From IMG/VR virus record IMGVR_UViG_3300008339_007645, positions 1-21,834 of that record: a stretch of 21,834 nt of DNA. One strand, written 5' to 3'. Below, piece by piece: positions 18,955 through 21,834 of the stretch. Position numbers and translations under genes: made by a program. Source of the DNA: a virus. Under the pieces are notes generated by a model. It searched no databases. It worked only from the letters and a program-made list of their open reading frames with translations, and had not been told where the DNA came from. How positions within the stretch are numbered: the first letter of the stretch is position 1; every line of letters starts with the position of its first letter.

Positions 18955-19806
18955 ATGGATGCCACCGCCACGGGATTTGAATACCCGACGATGATTCAAC
19001 AGTTTTATAATCCCAAATCCTCTCGGGGGAGTCGGTTAGGGCGTGGGACAGACCTGGCCTCGACCATGGTTCAATACGGTTCGGCAGGCGGGGGATCGAT
19101 CCCGAATATCACTGTAAGCCCTACATTCTCAGATATTGGAAATCCCTTCGTCAGCGCAGGAGGAGGAAATATAGAAGTAGGGGACATTGCTTTACCGACA
19201 GGAGGCGGCAGTACAACGGGCGGAACGGGAACCAACCGACCTCGCCAACCTAACCAGACCCCCGGTACTGACCGGCCTCGACGCCCCGGCGGCGGCAGAG
19301 AAGGCGGCGGCAGAGAAGGCGGCGGCAGAGAAGGCGGCGGCAGAGAGGGAGTCGGAACCACGCTAAACGTGGGTGCCGCACTTCGAGAAGCAATGAAAAA
19401 GGGTCAATCAAAAGACCCGCGTGTAACTAGATCGGAGCTTAAATCGATCTACAAAGAATCCGGTTTAGGTGCTGAGGGATTCAGAGATTTTCTCTTCGAC
19501 GGCGAAGTAAAGCAGACAAAGAAAACACCGCTGGGTGATAAAGCCTATGACTTCTTAAACAGACAACTCGGAAAGGTTGGCGCAAAACCAATCCCTGAGG
19601 TAGAAGTTATCCGTACGCCGGATCCCAGAAAAGTGGGGCCAAACAAAAGAGATCTGCAAAACAAAGGCGTAATCGGTTTGATTAATTTAGCGGGCAAACC
19701 AGGTACGACTAACTTAAAAAACTTCCCGCAACAACAAACTGGAAGCAACAAAAAGTCGGATGCTAAGAAGAGAGCAGAAGCTAAGTCAAGTAAAAAGAAA
19801 AGGTAA
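18955..19806 (+). CDS. Low-complexity Gly/Arg-rich protein with basic tail (283 aa)
   Basis: ATG 18955, no clear Shine-Dalgarno. Residues 1-110 are Gly/Ser/Thr/Pro-rich and apparently disordered. Residues 112-131 are four GGGRE repeats, encoded by four 15-bp repeats. Residues about 135-215 look folded and helical (LREAMKKGQSKDPRVTRSEL, AEGFRDFLFDG). The last 30 residues are Lys/Ser/Ala-rich (KKSDAKKRAEAKSSKKKR). A disordered Gly-rich front plus very basic end fits a nucleic-acid-binding or virion-associated protein, but the function is not recognisable. A strong terminator follows it. Confidence 0.75.
   Translation: MDATATGFEYPTMIQQFYNPKSSRGSRLGRGTDLASTMVQYGSAGGGSIPNITVSPTFSDIGNPFVSAGGGNIEVGDIALPTGGGSTTGGTGTNRPRQPNQTPGTDRPRRPGGGREGGGREGGGREGGGREGVGTTLNVGAALREAMKKGQSKDPRVTRSELKSIYKESGLGAEGFRDFLFDGEVKQTKKTPLGDKAYDFLNRQLGKVGAKPIPEVEVIRTPDPRKVGPNKRDLQNKGVIGLINLAGKPGTTNLKNFPQQQTGSNKKSDAKKRAEAKSSKKKR
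19288..19347 (+). repeat. Four tandem 15-bp repeats within the Gly/Arg-rich gene
   Basis: GGCGGCGGCAGAGAA is repeated at 19288, 19303, 19318 and 19333 (the last ends in G), encoding four GGGRE units. The copies are nearly identical, so the array is young or kept uniform, and repeat number may vary by slippage. Confidence 0.9.
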
Positions 19807-19831
19807 ACCGCCGCTCAACAACCTAAAACCC

Positions 19832-19866
19832 AAGCCCGTCTGGTACACTCCAGGCGGGCTTTAAAT
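19832..19866 (+). terminator. Intrinsic terminator
   Basis: AAGCCCGTCTGG (19832-19843) pairs with CCAGGCGGGCTT (19850-19861) over 12 bp with one T-G, loop TACACT, then TTTAAATT. It closes the Gly/Arg-rich gene and lies only about 7-10 nt before the ATG of the next gene, the same arrangement as at 16937-16975. Confidence 0.85.
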
Positions 19867-19870
19867 TGAA

Positions 19871-20410
19871 ATGGACGCAGCGTCAATCAAACTAGCAGAA
19901 GATAAAGAAATCTACACCCTAAAAATAGGTGCGCTGTACCATGGTTTAGTTTGGGACGCACAAGAACAAACACTTCACATCACAGACGATGGGGTAGCCA
20001 CGGCGCTCCAGGCTGCAAACACTGCGCGGAAACTAAAAAAATATAAAGATACAGGTGAGGCTCCGAAGAAAAAACAGGCGCCCCGCAAGAACACAGATAA
20101 AGTTAAAAAGACAAAACCCGTCAAGCTCTACTCCGAATCGGAAATGGCCGGAATGACGCACCTGCGTTTCCGAGAGGCGTGGGTCATATTGAACCTCAAA
20201 GGGCTCTACGTAGAAACGTCACTGACGGCAACCAAAGTCGTCAAGTACAGCAAGAACCGAGACAAAGCACAGGTATTCAGAACATACGAAGAAGCTAGTA
20301 TGCTAGCTAAAACTTTAGACAGTGTACATGCAGTTGGACATACACTAAAACGATTCTTTATTGAAAGCACAAATCCAGACCCGATCAGAGAACCTAAAGC
20401 ATTCTGGTGA
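19871..20410 (+). CDS. Basic hypothetical protein in the replication region (179 aa)
   Basis: ATG 19871 lies just after a terminator and has no Shine-Dalgarno. An N-terminal strand-rich part (EIYTLKIGALYHGLVWDAQE) is followed by a very basic linker (residues about 56-85: KKYKDTGEAPKKKQAPRKN then TDKVKKTKP) and a C-terminal helix/strand part (FREAWVILNLKGLYVETSL). The Lys-rich linker suggests DNA or RNA binding. No catalytic motif. The stop overlaps GTG of the next gene (GTGA), so the two are coupled. Confidence 0.7.
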   Translation: MDAASIKLAEDKEIYTLKIGALYHGLVWDAQEQTLHITDDGVATALQAANTARKLKKYKDTGEAPKKKQAPRKNTDKVKKTKPVKLYSESEMAGMTHLRFREAWVILNLKGLYVETSLTATKVVKYSKNRDKAQVFRTYEEASMLAKTLDSVHAVGHTLKRFFIESTNPDPIREPKAFW

Positions 20411-20958
20411 AGAACTACACACTAAAAGTACACAAAGACACAAAAACCCTAAAGCTAAGTCTCGAAGCCAACGAAAGCGGCCACGCGCAGGCGCAAGCTG
20501 CGGACATCTGCCGAGCTTTACAGGCCAGCTCATATCAACTCGACTATGCCGAAGCAAGACCGACGCACCTAGCTGAGTTATTTAAAAAGTTGGCTGTCAA
20601 TGACTTCAAACACAACGAGTGTTTTTTATGGAAGGGGCGCAACGATAAAGATGGCTACCCCTGTATCTATGTGTTCAAGGACCGGCTGTATGTCCGAAGT
20701 GTCATCCTTAAATACTTGGACATCCCAAAAGAAGACTCCCACCTGAGACTCACTTGCGGCAACCGCGACTGTGTCAACCCGTTCCACTTCAGCTACGCGG
20801 AAAGAAAAAACGAGAAGCTGACAGGCGGGGATACCCGGATGCTGCTAGCCTACGCAAGCCAAGGCGTCAGTGTCACACAGATTGCCAAGGCTTTTAACGT
20901 CCATCGCTCAACCATCTACAGGAAACTAGAACGTGAACGTCTTCACTCTCGGTCTTAG
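20407..20958 (+). CDS. HNH-derived protein with C-terminal helix-turn-helix, catalytic His missing (183 aa)
   Basis: GTG 20407 in a GTGA overlap. Residues 70-130 carry an HNH_3-type core: C-x-L-W-K-G near 72-77, a G-Y-P turn, then RLTCGNRDCVNPFHF (114-128). Aligned without gaps to the HNH enzyme at 2967 (RHLCHNCRCVNPSHL), every zinc and fold position is kept (Cys117, Cys122, Asn124, His127), but the general-base His is replaced by Leu115. Residues 152-176 (QGVSVTQIAKAFNVHRSTIY) are a clear helix-turn-helix of the resolvase/HTH_23 kind. It is therefore probably not a nuclease but a DNA-binding regulator built on an HNH fold. The N-terminal 50 residues are unassigned. Confidence 0.82.
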   Translation: MKNYTLKVHKDTKTLKLSLEANESGHAQAQAADICRALQASSYQLDYAEARPTHLAELFKKLAVNDFKHNECFLWKGRNDKDGYPCIYVFKDRLYVRSVILKYLDIPKEDSHLRLTCGNRDCVNPFHFSYAERKNEKLTGGDTRMLLAYASQGVSVTQIAKAFNVHRSTIYRKLERERLHSRS

Positions 20959-21577
20959 AGTCACAGGAACAGCCAACGAATCAGACGGAATCATCGATGT
21001 CATTGCAGAATCACTGCCAGCATCCGATCGCCGCATCCCAACCAAAGTCCAACTGAAACAAAAGAAAGATCACTACGTAGGCAAACTTCTCCAGAACCTG
21101 CAAGCTGACGAAACTTGTCTAGCTATCGGCCCGACAAAACCCACACCCGATGGGGTGCTGATCATGCAACCTATGCTGATCGTAACTAAGGAGAACTTTG
21201 ATGATCTCCTGGCGATCAACATGTTCATGGCCACGGGTGGCCTTGGGCCGAAAGCCGATGAGGTCGAACTGGAAGACACGACTGTAACCAACAGGTCTCT
21301 CGCGTGGCAGAACGACGAGAAAGAAACCAGTTGGTTCAAGCTCAGCGCATTTGGGGAACTGTCGAAACAGTTATCCGAACTGGCGCCCGGTACGCCCACA
21401 ATCGCCGTGGGTAAAGTTTCCAGTTCCACTAAAGACGAAAAGACTTTCCTGAACTACACCGTCGACCGCATTCTCTACCTTCCGAAGTCCACTCGTAGCG
21501 CACCCAAGAAAGCCGCCGATCCTGAAAAAGGTAAAGTCGCCGCTGCTGCTCTCGGTTCTATCGATTTCTCTCTCTGA
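20933..21577 (+). CDS. SSB-like (OB-fold) protein (214 aa)
   Basis: GTG 20933 overlaps the upstream gene by 26 nt; no better start is nearby. Residues 134-184 (SWFKLSAFGELSKQLSELAP then GTPTIAVGKVS and VDRILYLP) follow the SSB OB-fold order: W-F, A-F-G, a helix, G-x-x-x-x-V-G-x, and a final strand ending LP. The C-terminal 30 residues are Lys/Ala/Pro-rich and end GSIDFSL, a degenerate version of the acidic DDDIPF tip that binds partner proteins in bacterial SSBs. It probably coats single-stranded DNA for the polymerase encoded upstream. The N-terminal 100 residues may be a second, diverged OB-fold. The SSB assignment rests on motif order. Confidence 0.65.
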   Translation: MNVFTLGLRVTGTANESDGIIDVIAESLPASDRRIPTKVQLKQKKDHYVGKLLQNLQADETCLAIGPTKPTPDGVLIMQPMLIVTKENFDDLLAINMFMATGGLGPKADEVELEDTTVTNRSLAWQNDEKETSWFKLSAFGELSKQLSELAPGTPTIAVGKVSSSTKDEKTFLNYTVDRILYLPKSTRSAPKKAADPEKGKVAAAALGSIDFSL

Positions 21578-21586
21578 TTTACGATC

Positions 21587-21834
21587 ATGGTTTTTATTGC
21601 TGGCAATTTTGAGGCTGACGAAATCCTCTGTAACGTCCCTCCGCACACTCTTCGAATTGATCTTCAGGCCCGGCGCTGGAAATCTGATGTCGACTCTGAA
21701 GCTGCCATTGTCGACGCAAACGACAACGGTATTCCGATTGAATTTATCCTGCTTGGCTTTACCCCGTTTTTCGGAAACTTGGGTATGCGGAACGGCGAGG
21801 AGTTCATTCGGATTGCTTACATCGGTGTGACGCC
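21587..21834 (+). CDS. N-terminal part of an unidentified protein (3' end outside window)
   Basis: ATG 21587, 10 nt after the previous stop, open through the window end (82 codons). The sequence begins MVFIAGNFEADEILCNVPPH and is rich in hydrophobic and acidic residues; later FILLGFTPFFGNLGMRNGEE appears. Its position right after the SSB-like gene suggests a replication or recombination role. No motif is complete enough to name it. Confidence 0.7.
   Translation, partial: MVFIAGNFEADEILCNVPPHTLRIDLQARRWKSDVDSEAAIVDANDNGIPIEFILLGFTPFFGNLGMRNGEEFIRIAYIGVT

Noticed and set aside
1-21834. CRISPR array, insertion sequence or integrase
   Set aside because: No regularly spaced direct repeats of 24-40 bp, no transposase or integrase motif and no terminal inverted repeats were seen on either strand.

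Overview
The window looks like part of a tailed-phage genome (a phage-like plasmid is less likely). It has a family A DNA polymerase with proofreading, an SSB-like protein, a tRNA gene next to a homing-type HNH endonuclease, a long run of tiny overlapping genes of unknown function, and a large Ala-rich protein of the kind seen in virions. Many genes start without a Shine-Dalgarno sequence, behind A/C-rich leaders, and the tRNA does not encode CCA. Both fit a cyanobacterial host, so a cyanophage is my best guess, but that is inference. No integrase, terminase, capsid or portal gene is visible.

Layout. (1) 1-128: the end of a rightward gene. (2) 212-3790, leftward: an 893-codon gene (GTG start), a 3' half-tRNA overlapping the stop codon of an HNH endonuclease gene, an intact tRNA-Arg(UCU), and a 68-codon gene. 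(3) 3791-5691: 1.9 kb with at most one small gene (4068-4205, leftward). It lies between the leftward and rightward blocks and is full of inverted repeats, a ten-G run, about 100 bp of alternating purine/pyrimidine, possible large structured RNA, helically phased GATC sites and promoter-like sequences. It is the obvious control or origin region. (4) 5605-11254, rightward: about twenty small genes (26-117 codons). Among them are two copies of a structured RNA element whose first hairpin differs in sequence but keeps its pairing, a recurring AACTAACC motif 24-25 nt before four start codons, and a recurring intergenic hairpin (CCCGC-TTC-GCGGG).

(5) 11423-16012: a tightly coupled five-gene operon: a coiled-coil protein, a 398-residue helical protein, a 73-residue protein, a RavA-type MoxR AAA+ ATPase and a ViaA-type VWA protein. 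The last three are joined by ATGA overlaps. (6) 16115-21834: replication-related genes. These are an unknown 266-residue protein, a strong terminator, DNA polymerase, a Gly/Arg-repeat protein, a second terminator, an unknown basic protein, an HNH-derived protein with a helix-turn-helix that has lost the catalytic His, an SSB-like protein, and a gene cut by the window end.

How it may work together (inference): the control region fires rightward early transcription through the small genes, which would be host-takeover functions. The AAA+/VWA pair forms a remodelling machine with its two helical partners, and the polymerase and SSB-like proteins copy the genome. Leftward transcription makes the large protein and the tRNA.
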